This document shows, piece after piece, positions 33,638 to 40,262 of a stretch of 42,901 bases of DNA. Positions within the stretch are counted from its first letter, which is position 1, and every line of letters begins with the position of its first letter. A program made the translations under genes and the position numbers. The notes under the pieces are model-generated. The model saw nothing but the letters and a program-made list of their open reading frames with translations, ran no database searches and was not told where the DNA came from. The stretch is from Actinomycetales bacterium UBA1383 (GTDB lineage Bacteria > Actinomycetota > Actinomycetes > Actinomycetales > Actinomycetaceae), in assembly GCA_002305415.1 (NCBI GenBank), contig DBQX01000105.1, forward strand, positions 1-42,901, in the 5' to 3' direction.

Positions 33638-33721
33638 GAGGGCAGGGGGTGGGCGGCAGGGCCACCCGGGGCCTTCGCGGCGCGAGGGCCGCTGTGTCCC
33701 TCATCACGATGCCGCCGGCGA

Positions 33722-33751
33722 TTGGAGTGGAGGCGGCGGACCCGCTAGAGT
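33722..33751 (+). promoter_or_regulatory. Promoter of tRNA-Arg
   Basis: TTGGAG (33722-33727) and TAGAGT (33746-33751) are separated by 18 bases, and the tRNA starts 12 bases later. Both hexamers match the vegetative consensus reasonably. Confidence 0.65.
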
Positions 33752-33762
33752 TGAGCACTGCT

Positions 33763-33835
33763 GCGCCTGTAGCTCAATGGATAGAGCATCTGACTACGGA
33801 TCAGAAGGTTGGGGGTTCGAGTCCCTTCAGGCGCG
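33763..33835 (+). tRNA. tRNA-Arg (anticodon ACG)
   Basis: A 73-base cloverleaf. The acceptor stem GCGCCTG pairs with CAGGCGC, with G as the discriminator base. The D arm starts TAGCTC. The anticodon stem TCTGA/TCAGA holds the loop CTACGGA, with ACG at 33796-33798. The T arm has GGTTCGAGTCC. CCA is not encoded. ACG is read as ICG after deamination by TadA, whose gene is at 42410. Confidence 0.97.
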
Positions 33836-33856
33836 CTCCGTGTTGAGACGGTAGCG

Positions 33857-33888
33857 CGAGGCCCTCTCCCGTCAGGGAGGGGGCCTCG
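33857..33888 (+). terminator. Intrinsic terminator after tRNA-Arg
   Basis: A 14-base-pair stem (arms 33857-33870 and 33875-33888, one G-T pair, loop GTCA) followed by TTGT. It lies 21 bases after the tRNA and should end its transcript. Confidence 0.8.
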
Positions 33889-33903
33889 TTGTATCCCCGG
33901 GCA

Positions 33904-34002
33904 TCACCGCCGCGCTGCGAGCACGTCCACGGCCCCGAGGTAGCCGGCCATCATCGCCCGCGCCACGTCGTACACCACGTCGTCGGAGGGCAGGAACTCC
34001 AT
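33904..34002 (-). CDS. Small ORF or gene remnant, 32 residues
   Basis: On the minus strand ATG 34002 opens a 32-residue frame with a coding-like composition (MEFLPSDDVVYDVARAMMAG, then a helix ending in AARR). The same frame continues upstream without a stop (PGPGLPTLHD), so it may instead be the 3' remnant of a lost gene beside the tRNA. I recognise no family. There is no ribosome-binding site. It might also be spurious. Confidence 0.3.
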   Translation of the reverse strand: MEFLPSDDVVYDVARAMMAGYLGAVDVLAARR

Positions 34003-34044
34003 GTCGTGGAGGGTGGGCAGGCCAGGGCCCGGCCGGCGGACCAG

Positions 34045-34084
34045 ACAGCCGGACCCCGCCGCATCAGCAACGGGGTCCGGCTGT
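34045..34084 (-). terminator. Strong hairpin, probable terminator of a minus-strand transcript
   Basis: Perfect 14-base-pair inverted repeat (34045-34058 and 34071-34084) with a 12-base loop. It can act on either strand; no clear T-run follows on either. It sits 38 bases past the 20-residue ORF on the minus strand and is the obvious end for that transcript. Confidence 0.55.
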
Positions 34085-34122
34085 GTCTCTCGGTATTGGG
34101 GGAGGATGCTACCGAAAGACCG

Positions 34123-34185
34123 TCACATGGTCTCGAGGTACCGCACGTACTGGGTGCGGCGCGACTCCCCAGCCACGTGGGCCAT
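34123..34185 (-). CDS. Candidate leaderless micropeptide gene, 20 residues
   Basis: ATG 34185 to TGA 34123 encodes a basic 20-residue peptide that includes SRRTQYVRYLETM. A TACCAT box (TANNNT, 34191-34196 on the minus strand) lies five bases before the ATG with no ribosome-binding site, as for leaderless transcripts. A strong hairpin follows 38 bases after the stop. The unit could equally be a small RNA of about 140 bases. No homologue is recognised. Confidence 0.35.
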   Translation of the reverse strand: MAHVAGESRRTQYVRYLETM

Positions 34186-34317
34186 GCGTCATGGTAGACC
34201 CAATCCCCCCGGTTCCCACGTCAGCGACTGATGACGATGAATGGATTGTCATCCGCTCCCACCGCGTCCTTCTCCCGGTCCGCTGCGGGCTGCGCAAAGC
34301 ACATCCCGCCACGCCGC
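34186..34317. other. Gene-free stretch between the small ORF and the DosR-like box
   Basis: No plausible gene is seen here. The stretch has less GC than its surroundings in places. A weak inverted repeat GATGAC/GTCATC (34230-34253) is the only structure noticed. Confidence 0.5.
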
Positions 34318-34339
34318 GCAAGGGACTTATGTCCCTTGC
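34318..34339 (+). promoter_or_regulatory. DosR/DevR-like operator upstream of the Hsp20 operon
   Basis: A perfect 9+9 inverted repeat, GCAAGGGAC-TTAT-GTCCCTTGC, 75 bases before the hsp20 start. Its core GGGACTTATGTCCC matches the mycobacterial DosR consensus GGGACTWWAGTCCC at 13 of 14 positions. In Mycobacterium tuberculosis DosR controls the Hsp20 gene hspX, and to my knowledge also Rv0571c, which has the same domain pair as the gene at 34887. Control by a DosR-type hypoxia or redox regulator is therefore likely. Confidence 0.65.
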
Positions 34340-34414
34340 CGCGGGCAGATGCGCGGAGTAACCCAAAGAATGAGGGGTCCTTACGGAGGCCCTGGCGCTG
34401 ACAGAGGAGGAACG

Positions 34415-34873
34415 ATGGCACGCAATGTGGTCCGCTTCAATCCGTTCGCCGAGTTGGACGCGTGGGAGAAGCGGCTCTTCGAGGGTGGTTTCCCATGGCG
34501 AGGCGCCAAGCTGCCCACCACCGACGTCTACACCCGGGACGACAACACGCTCGTGGTGGAGACGCACCTTCCCGGCTTCGGCCAGGACGACATCAGCGTC
34601 AGCATGGACGCTGGCGCACTCGTCATCGAGGCCGAGAAGCACGAGAAGACCGAGGAGACCAAGAAGAACTACGTGATGCGGGAGAGCACGTCGAGCTACT
34701 ACCGGCGCATCGAGCTGCCGGAGGGAAGCGACGTCGACTCCATCGCCGCGGAGTTCGAGGCTGGCGTCCTCAAGGTGACGGTCCCGATCAGGGAGATCAC
34801 CGCTCCGAAGAAGATCCAGATCACGCCGGCGCCCGCCACACCGCCGACACCGATCGAACCCGCGACGAGCTAG
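34415..34873 (+). CDS. Hsp20/alpha-crystallin small heat-shock protein
   Basis: A 152-residue chaperone that holds unfolding proteins in large oligomers in the cytoplasm. The start (ARNVVRFNPFAELDAWEKRL) leads to the alpha-crystallin domain (about residues 35-128): LPTTDVYTRDDNTLVVETHL, PGFGQDDISVSMDAGALVIE, YYRRIELPEGSDVDSI and AAEFEAGVLKVTVPI, which is the A-x-x-x-x-G-V-L-x-V/I motif. A Pro/Thr-rich tail follows with KIQI as a possible I-x-I-type contact. AGAGGAGG lies four bases before the ATG. It shares a transcript with the PRTase/hydrolase gene 13 bases downstream and is preceded by a DosR-like operator. Confidence 0.95.
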   Translation: MARNVVRFNPFAELDAWEKRLFEGGFPWRGAKLPTTDVYTRDDNTLVVETHLPGFGQDDISVSMDAGALVIEAEKHEKTEETKKNYVMRESTSSYYRRIELPEGSDVDSIAAEFEAGVLKVTVPIREITAPKKIQITPAPATPPTPIEPATS

Positions 34874-34886
34874 GAGCGCCGGCCTG

Positions 34887-36218
34887 ATGGGTCTCTGGGA
34901 CACGGACCAGGGTGTCTTCGCGGATCGCGAGGAGGCAGGCCGCCGCCTCGCCCGCCGGCTCGAGGGCTACCGCGGCAGCCACGCGGTGGTCCTCGGGCTC
35001 CCACGTGGCGGGGTGGTGGTGGCCCATCAGGTCGCACGCGCGCTCGCCTTGCCCCTCGACGTGATCGTCGTACGGAAGCTCGGCGTGCCCTACCAGCCCG
35101 AGTACGCCATGGGCGCCATCGGGGAGGGCGGCATCCGGGTGCTCGACCGCGACGTCGTCGACCGCGCCCGAGTGGGTGAGGCCCAGCTCGCGGCCGTCGA
35201 GATGCGGGAGCGCGAGGCACTCGCCGCACGTGTCGAGCGCTTCCGGCGGGGCCGCACCCGCGTCGACCTGCGCGGCCGGGTCGCGATCGTCGTCGATGAC
35301 GGCATCGCCACGGGCTCGACCGCGCGGGCCGCCTGCATCGTGGCCCGAGGGCTGGGGGCCCAGCGGGTGGTGCTCGCAGTGCCGGTCGGCCCGTCCGACA
35401 CGGTCCATGACTTCCCGGAGGCCGACGAGGTCATCTGCCTCGTGGAGCCGGAACCATTCTTCGCCGTTGGCTACCACTACCGGGACTTCGGGCAGACCAG
35501 CGACGACGAGGTCGTCGCGCTGCTGGACGACGCCGCCCGCCACCTCGACCCCCCGGGAGCACGGGCCGTGGACGAGGAGGTCCGCGTGCCCACCGACGGT
35601 GTCACGCTCGCCGGCCACCTCAGCCTCCCCGCGGGGGCGCGGGGCGTGGTGGTGTTCGCGCACGGCAGCGGCAGCAGCCGCCACAGCCCCCGCAACCAGT
35701 TCGTGGCCTCCGAGCTGCGGGCGCAGGGCCTGGGCACGCTCCTGCTCGACCTGCTCACGCCCGCGGAGGAGGACGACCGGGCGAACGTCTTCGACATCGG
35801 GCTGCTCGCCGGGCGCCTGCTCGCGGCCGCCCGCTGGGTGGCCGGGCATCCGGCCGCCGCGGGAGCGCGGATCGGCCTGTTCGGGGCGAGCACCGGTGCC
35901 GGCGCTGCGCTGGTCGCGGCCGCGGCCGCTCCGGAGCTGGTGGCCGCCGTGGTCTCCCGCGGCGGACGGGTGGACCTCGCGGGCGCCCGCCTCACCGAGG
36001 TGCGTGCCCCCACCCGGCTCATCGTCGGGGGGTCTGACTACCACGTCCTGGACCTCAACGAGATGGCCCACGTGCAGCTGCGGTGCGAGAAGGACCTGGT
36101 GGTCGTCCCGCGGGCCTCGCACCTGTTCGAGGAGCCGGGCGCGCTGGAGGAGGTCGCCCGGCTCGCCGCGGAGTGGTTCGTCCGCCACCTCGGGGGGAAC
36201 GCCGCGCCTGCCGGCTAG
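34887..36218 (+). CDS. Phosphoribosyltransferase - dienelactone-hydrolase-like fusion (Rv0571c type)
   Basis: A 443-residue two-domain protein. Residues 1 to about 215 are a type I phosphoribosyltransferase with VVLGLPRGGVVVAHQVARAL, the PRPP loop AIVVDDGIATGSTARAA (about residues 132-148) and DVIVVRKLGVPYQPEYAMGA. Residues about 228-440 are an alpha/beta hydrolase: VVVFAHGSGSSRHSPRNQFV (oxyanion region), nucleophile Ser in GLFGASTGAGAA, Asp in IVGGSDYHVLD and His in RASHLFEEPGALEEV. All three triad residues are present. The natural substrates are unknown in the family. It follows hsp20 by 13 bases; this pairing and the DosR-like box suggest a stress or dormancy role. Confidence 0.88.
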   Translation: MGLWDTDQGVFADREEAGRRLARRLEGYRGSHAVVLGLPRGGVVVAHQVARALALPLDVIVVRKLGVPYQPEYAMGAIGEGGIRVLDRDVVDRARVGEAQLAAVEMREREALAARVERFRRGRTRVDLRGRVAIVVDDGIATGSTARAACIVARGLGAQRVVLAVPVGPSDTVHDFPEADEVICLVEPEPFFAVGYHYRDFGQTSDDEVVALLDDAARHLDPPGARAVDEEVRVPTDGVTLAGHLSLPAGARGVVVFAHGSGSSRHSPRNQFVASELRAQGLGTLLLDLLTPAEEDDRANVFDIGLLAGRLLAAARWVAGHPAAAGARIGLFGASTGAGAALVAAAAAPELVAAVVSRGGRVDLAGARLTEVRAPTRLIVGGSDYHVLDLNEMAHVQLRCEKDLVVVPRASHLFEEPGALEEVARLAAEWFVRHLGGNAAPAG

Positions 36219-36259
36219 CGCGATCCGCTGACCCGCACGAACCCCCGCTCGAACCCCGC

Positions 36260-37180
36260 TCAGTACGGCTGGCCGGCGAGGAACGCGTCGATCTCCTCGT
36301 GCGTGGGGGACGACGACGGGCCCCAGCGCGTCACCTGGATCGCACCGGCCGCGTTGGCGCGCCGCGCCGCGACCGTCCAGGAGGCGCCGAGCGCGTGCTC
36401 GGCCACGAGCACGCCGGTGTGCGCGTCGCCCGCGCCGTTCGTGTCCACCGGATCCTGGGGGTAGCCCGGCACGTGGGTGGTCACGCCGGCCTCGCGCACC
36501 CAGCAGCCCTCCGGGCCGTCCCGCACGACAACCACGGCCCCCTCGGGCAGCAGTGCCGCGATCGCCGGCACCGCCTCGACGACGTCCGCCTCCCCGGTGA
36601 CGTCCCAGGCCTCGGTCGAGTTGGACGTCCACACGCCCGTGACCGCGAGCGCACGCCGGCGCACGTCCTCGGGCATCGTCGCGAAGGCGGCGCCCGGGTC
36701 GAGGACCACGACGACGCCGTCGTCGAGCGTCTCCAGCCACTCCAGCAGCGGCTCGCGAGTGGGTTCGAACAGGGAGTAGCCGGTCACGCACACGAGGTCG
36801 CCCGCCCGGGGGGCGGACGTCGCCAGCGACTCCACGCTGATGTGGCGCTCCGCCTCCATGGTGGTGATGAAGGTCCGCTCGCCCCCGTCCTCGACGGCCA
36901 CCACGCAGATCCCGGTGTCCATGTCCGGGACGGGCGGGCTGGAGACGGCCACGCCCTCGGACGCGAGCACCGCCCGGATCAGGTCCCCGTTCGGACCGGT
37001 GCCGACCGCCCCGGCATGCACCGCCGTCGCCCCCGCGCGCGCGGCCGCCAGCAGGATGTTCACCGCTCCCGCCGCGTAGTTCCGCCGCGAGCGCGCCATC
37101 GAGTTCCCGCCCCGCTCGGGGAGGCTCTCGATCTCGACGACGACGTCCACCAGCGCCTGGCCGGTGTGGATGACCCTCAC
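36260..37180 (-). CDS. PfkB-family carbohydrate/nucleoside kinase
   Basis: A 306-residue ribokinase-fold kinase that would phosphorylate a sugar or nucleoside with ATP. The N-terminal region has GQALVDVVVEIESLPERGGN and NYAAGAVNILLAAARAGA (the substrate-binding GGxxxN-like region). TSNSTEAWDVTGE lies mid-protein. The second PfkB signature, DPVDTNGAGDAHTGVLVAEH (about residues 245-264), includes the anion hole GAGD with the catalytic Asp. The substrate is not predictable. The GTG at 37180 starts four bases after the stop of the alpha/beta hydrolase gene, so the two form an operon. Confidence 0.88.
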   Translation of the reverse strand: MRVIHTGQALVDVVVEIESLPERGGNSMARSRRNYAAGAVNILLAAARAGATAVHAGAVGTGPNGDLIRAVLASEGVAVSSPPVPDMDTGICVVAVEDGGERTFITTMEAERHISVESLATSAPRAGDLVCVTGYSLFEPTREPLLEWLETLDDGVVVVLDPGAAFATMPEDVRRRALAVTGVWTSNSTEAWDVTGEADVVEAVPAIAALLPEGAVVVVRDGPEGCWVREAGVTTHVPGYPQDPVDTNGAGDAHTGVLVAEHALGASWTVAARRANAAGAIQVTRWGPSSSPTHEEIDAFLAGQPY

Positions 37181-37184
37181 GTGC

Positions 37185-38150
37185 TCAGTGTGCCAGCGCC
37201 CAGCCGATGACGGCCGCGGTGTACCGCTCGCGGACCGGCGAGGGCGAGAGGGAGAGGTCGTGGACGCCGCCCGGGAACTCCATGATCTCGACGTCGCGGC
37301 CCAGGCGGGGGGCGAGGGCGCGGATGTGGTGGGGGTTGAGGACGACGTCGGAGGTCGCGAGATCCTCCGGCGTGGGCCTCGTGGGGTGTCCGGCCCGGCC
37401 GGAGATCGCCACGAGGGTGGGCACGCGGATGTCGAGGCCCCTGGTGACCCTGGCCTGGAGCGAGAGCACCGCGCGCAGGAAGCCGGCGCGGGCGAGGAAG
37501 GTCTCGAGGACCTTGTAGCGGGTGTCGAAGTCCCACTCCCCGCCGTACTTCCGGTGGAGGAAGCGCGGGTAGGCGGGGCCGAGGACGTTGATCGGCAGCC
37601 GGGGGGCCACGGGGGCGAGGAGGCGGACGAGCGCGAGGCTGGGGATGACCACCCAGTCGGGGCGGTTGGGCTTCAGCCACGGCGAGTTCAGGATGAGGGC
37701 GTCGATGCCGGCGTCCGCGTGGTCCGCGAACGCGGCCGCCTGCAGCCCGCCGGTCGAGTGGCCCAGGAGGGTGACGTGGGCGTGCCCGTGGGCCCGGATG
37801 ACGGCGAGCGCGGCCCGGATGTCCTCCTCCCGGACTCTGAGGTCCCGGATGTCCTCCATGTGGGGCACCCCCTCGGAGGCGCGACCCTGGCCACGCTGGT
37901 CCAGGGCGTAGAACTCGACTCCGGCATCGAGCCAGGCCTGGGCGTGGTGGGTGTGGAAGAAGTAGTCCACGTACCCGGGGAGCTGCAGGACGGCGCGGTC
38001 GTGGCGTCCCGAGCCGGCCTCGCGCTGGTGGACGAGCACGGCGTAGTCCGCGCCCGGGGCGGAGGGGGAGGGCGTCAACGGCAGGATCCGGCTGACCCAG
38101 GGCTCGCCCAGGACGTCGGGGAGGAGGGCGGCGGTGTCCACGCCCGTCAT
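37185..38150 (-). CDS. Alpha/beta hydrolase (serine aminopeptidase S33 / lysophospholipase type)
   Basis: A 321-residue hydrolase. AVLQLPGYVDYFFHTHHAQA holds the oxyanion region, FYALDQRGQGRASEG follows, and the nucleophile elbow is LLGHSTGGLQAA (Ser at about residue 147). The His is in FPGGVHDLSLSP near the C-terminus. VPTLVAISGRAG and the following Asp-bearing loop fit the acid position. It resembles PldB or monoacylglycerol-lipase-like enzymes; no signal peptide is seen, so it is cytoplasmic. The ATG at 38150 is chosen because the upstream frame is antisense of the met genes. It is followed by the PfkB kinase gene and is divergent from the SAM-controlled met operon. Confidence 0.87.
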   Translation of the reverse strand: MTGVDTAALLPDVLGEPWVSRILPLTPSPSAPGADYAVLVHQREAGSGRHDRAVLQLPGYVDYFFHTHHAQAWLDAGVEFYALDQRGQGRASEGVPHMEDIRDLRVREEDIRAALAVIRAHGHAHVTLLGHSTGGLQAAAFADHADAGIDALILNSPWLKPNRPDWVVIPSLALVRLLAPVAPRLPINVLGPAYPRFLHRKYGGEWDFDTRYKVLETFLARAGFLRAVLSLQARVTRGLDIRVPTLVAISGRAGHPTRPTPEDLATSDVVLNPHHIRALAPRLGRDVEIMEFPGGVHDLSLSPSPVRERYTAAVIGWALAH

Positions 38151-38211
38151 TGTCCCAGCGGCTGACCCGCGGCGCACCCGTGCCGTGTGCTGAGATTCAC
38201 CGCTCGCCATG

Positions 38212-38241
38212 TGGACCTGCCGCGCGGCCACCGGATACCGT
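38212..38241 (+). promoter_or_regulatory. Candidate promoter of the met operon
   Basis: TGGACC (38212-38217) and TACCGT (38236-38241) are 18 bases apart and end 21 bases before the riboswitch. The match to consensus is moderate. Confidence 0.4.
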
Positions 38242-38262
38242 CGGAAGCGCACATCCGTGCAC

Positions 38263-38351
38263 CCATCACGAGCAGCCGAGAGACCTGGCTCCGCGACGCT
38301 GCAGCAACCCCCCGCCTCGCCGGATGCGGGTGCTAACGCCAGTGCCGATGG
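38263..38351 (+). promoter_or_regulatory. SAM-I (S-box) riboswitch before metN
   Basis: The leader shows S-box landmarks in order: GAGAGACCTGGCTC, then GCAGCAACC, then GGTGCTAACGCCAG. P1 arms CCATC (38263-38267) and GATGG (38347-38351) close it. The ribosome-binding site GGAGGAG begins at the P1 3' arm, so SAM binding may block translation of metN directly. No separate terminator hairpin is seen between the riboswitch and the GTG at 38364. Confidence 0.85.
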
Positions 38352-38363
38352 AGGAGGAGAGAC

Positions 38364-39365
38364 GTGATCTCCCTGCGAGGGGTCCGCAAGGTCTATGGCG
38401 ACGTCGTCGCCCTGGACGGCGTCGACCTCGAGATCGCGCAGGGCACCATCCACGGGATCGTCGGCCCCTCCGGCGCCGGCAAGTCCACGCTCGTGCGCTG
38501 CCTCACCGGGCTCGACCGCCCCACCACCGGCACGATCGACGTCGCCGGGCAGGACCTGTCCGCCCTCGGCGAGGCCGCGCTGCGGAAGGCACGCCGCCGC
38601 ATCGGCATGGTCTTCCAGCACGTCAACCTCCTCGATGCCCGGACCGCCGCGGAGAACATCGCCTACCCGCTGCGGATCGCGGGGGTGCCGGCCGCCGCGC
38701 GGACCGCCCGCGTGCAGGAACTCCTCGACCTCGTGGGACTCGGCACCCGGGGCGGCGCCTACCCGTCGCAGCTCTCCGGCGGGCAGAAGCAGCGCATCGG
38801 CATCGCCCGCGCGCTCGCCAACGACCCGGACGTACTGCTGTGTGACGAGCCCACCTCCGCGCTCGACGCCGCCACCACCCGCCAGATCCTCGGCCTCATC
38901 CGGGACATCCGGGACCGCATCGGCGTCACGGTGGTGATCATCACGCACGAGATGGAGGTGGTCCGGCAGGCCTGCGACGCCGTCTCGCTCCTCGACCACG
39001 GCCGCGTCCTCGAGTCGGGGCGGATCGCCGACGTCGTCGCCGATCCGGCGACGCGGCTCTCCCACGCCCTCGTCCCGCTGCCGCCCGTGCCGGACACGGA
39101 CAAGGCCGTCCTCGACATCTTCTTCACCTCCCACCCGGGCGAGCCGACGGGCGCCCAGGTGTTCGACGTCGTCGCGCGCCTCGGGGGCGACATCACCGCC
39201 GGGACCTTCGAGACGCTGGGGAACACGCAGGTGGGCCGGGTCGCGCTCTCGGCTCCGCACCACGACGTCGAGCGGCTCGCCCGCGGGCTTCGCGAGGCCG
39301 GGCTGCACGTCGAGGGCCGTGCGCCGCGCACCCACGTCGCGAGGGGAGGGGATGACCGTGGGTGA
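38364..39365 (+). CDS. metN: Methionine ABC transporter ATP-binding protein
   Basis: A 333-residue ATPase that powers methionine uptake through MetI. Motifs are VGPSGAGKSTLVRCLTGLD (Walker A), FQHVNLLDARTAAENIAYPL (Q-loop), LSGGQKQRIGIARAL (signature), VLLCDEPTSALDAAT (Walker B) and ITHEMEVVRQACD (H-loop). Residues about 255-325 form the C-terminal NIL domain, which in MetN binds methionine and inhibits transport. The GTG start is preceded by GGAGGAG, which adjoins the SAM riboswitch. The end overlaps metI by 14 bases. Confidence 0.95.
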   Translation: MISLRGVRKVYGDVVALDGVDLEIAQGTIHGIVGPSGAGKSTLVRCLTGLDRPTTGTIDVAGQDLSALGEAALRKARRRIGMVFQHVNLLDARTAAENIAYPLRIAGVPAAARTARVQELLDLVGLGTRGGAYPSQLSGGQKQRIGIARALANDPDVLLCDEPTSALDAATTRQILGLIRDIRDRIGVTVVIITHEMEVVRQACDAVSLLDHGRVLESGRIADVVADPATRLSHALVPLPPVPDTDKAVLDIFFTSHPGEPTGAQVFDVVARLGGDITAGTFETLGNTQVGRVALSAPHHDVERLARGLREAGLHVEGRAPRTHVARGGDDRG

Positions 39366-40032
39366 CGGCACCTGGTTCGACAACCCCGTGGTGCAGGGCC
39401 AGCTCTGGCCGGCCACGGTCGAGACCCTCGGCATGACCTTCTTCTCCACGCTGTTCACCGTGCTGCTCGGCCTGCCGCTCGGCCTCGCGCTGGTGGCGAC
39501 GGCGCCGAAGGGGCTGGTCCCGAACGCGAGCGTGAACCAGGTGCTCAGCGTGATCGTGAACATCGGGCGCTCGATCCCGTTCATCATCCTGATGATCTCG
39601 ATCCTGCCGTTCACCCGGTTCGTGGTGGGCACCACGCTGGGCTGGGAGGCGGCGGTGGTGCCGCTGACCGTGGCGGCCATCCCGTTCTTCGCGAGGCTCG
39701 TGGAGACCGCGGTGTTCTCGGTGGAGCAGGGCAAGATCGAGGCGGCCCAGATGATGGGGGCCTCGCGGTTCCAGGTGCTCGGCGGGGTGCTGGTGCGCGA
39801 GGCGCTGCCCGCGCTGGTGCAGAGCATCACCGTTCTGGTGATCACCCTGATCTCCTACTCCGCGATGGCCGGCGCGATCGGGGGTGGCGGGCTCGGCGCG
39901 CTCGCCATCAACCACGGCTACAACCGCTTCCAGGGGGACGTCATGGTGCTCACCGTGGTGGTCATCGTGATCCTCGTCCAGGCCATCCAGATGATGGGCG
40001 ACATGCTCAGCCGGCTGGTGGACCATCGCTGA
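39352..40032 (+). CDS. metI: Methionine ABC transporter permease
   Basis: A 226-residue permease with five to six helices. TVETLGMTFFSTLFTVLLGL opens the first, and IGRSIPFIILMISILPFTRF is a MetI hallmark. The coupling EAA loop reads EAAQMMGASRFQVLGGVLVREALPALV, which contacts MetN. YSAMAGAIGGGGLGALAINH is conserved in the family. GGGGAGGGG lies just before the ATG at 39352, inside metN. It is followed by 230 bases of tandem repeats before metQ, so the subunit genes are unusually far apart at this point. Confidence 0.95.
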   Translation: MTVGDGTWFDNPVVQGQLWPATVETLGMTFFSTLFTVLLGLPLGLALVATAPKGLVPNASVNQVLSVIVNIGRSIPFIILMISILPFTRFVVGTTLGWEAAVVPLTVAAIPFFARLVETAVFSVEQGKIEAAQMMGASRFQVLGGVLVREALPALVQSITVLVITLISYSAMAGAIGGGGLGALAINHGYNRFQGDVMVLTVVVIVILVQAIQMMGDMLSRLVDHR

Positions 40033-40040
40033 GGCGCCAC

Positions 40041-40100
40041 CAGTCGGGACTCCCGAGCCCAGCCCCCCAGCCGGGACTCCGAGCCCAGCCCCCCAGCCGG
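40041..40100 (+). repeat. Imperfect direct repeat after metI
   Basis: Two adjacent copies of about 26 bases, each containing GGGACTCC(C)GAGCCCAGCC and CCCCAG, cover about 40041-40094. They differ by one base insertion and one substitution, and a third start of the unit follows (GCCGGGACC). Confidence 0.75.
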
Positions 40101-40140
40101 GACCCACCCGGCGTCCCCCGCTCCCGGCGAGCCCGTGCGG

Positions 40141-40222
40141 CCCGCACCACCCCACCCTTGGGCGAGCCCTCCGGCCCGCACCACCCCACCCTTGGGCGAG
40201 CCCTCCGGCCCGCACCACCCAC
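40141..40222 (+). repeat. 34-bp perfect tandem repeat between metI and metQ
   Basis: Two identical 34-base units (40141-40174, 40175-40208) and the first 12 bases of a third (from 40209). Each holds CCCACCCTTGGGCGAGCCCT. The unit is not a multiple of three and lies outside genes. It ends about 40 bases before the metQ start. Confidence 0.93.
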
Positions 40223-40262
40223 CGGCGTCGTCGATCCGGCGCCCAACCTGAAAGGGACCCTC

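Noticed and set aside
33627..33854. Open frames of 65 and 75 codons spanning the SLC13-tRNA interval
   Set aside because: They run through the tRNA-Arg gene and its promoter, have no ribosome-binding site, and resemble no protein.
34230..34253. GATGAC/GTCATC inverted repeat as an operator
   Set aside because: Six-base arms with a 12-base gap are expected by chance at this rate; no second copy is seen.
37185..39845. An 886-codon minus-strand frame
   Set aside because: Only the last 321 codons are a real hydrolase; the rest is antisense to metN, metI and the riboswitch.
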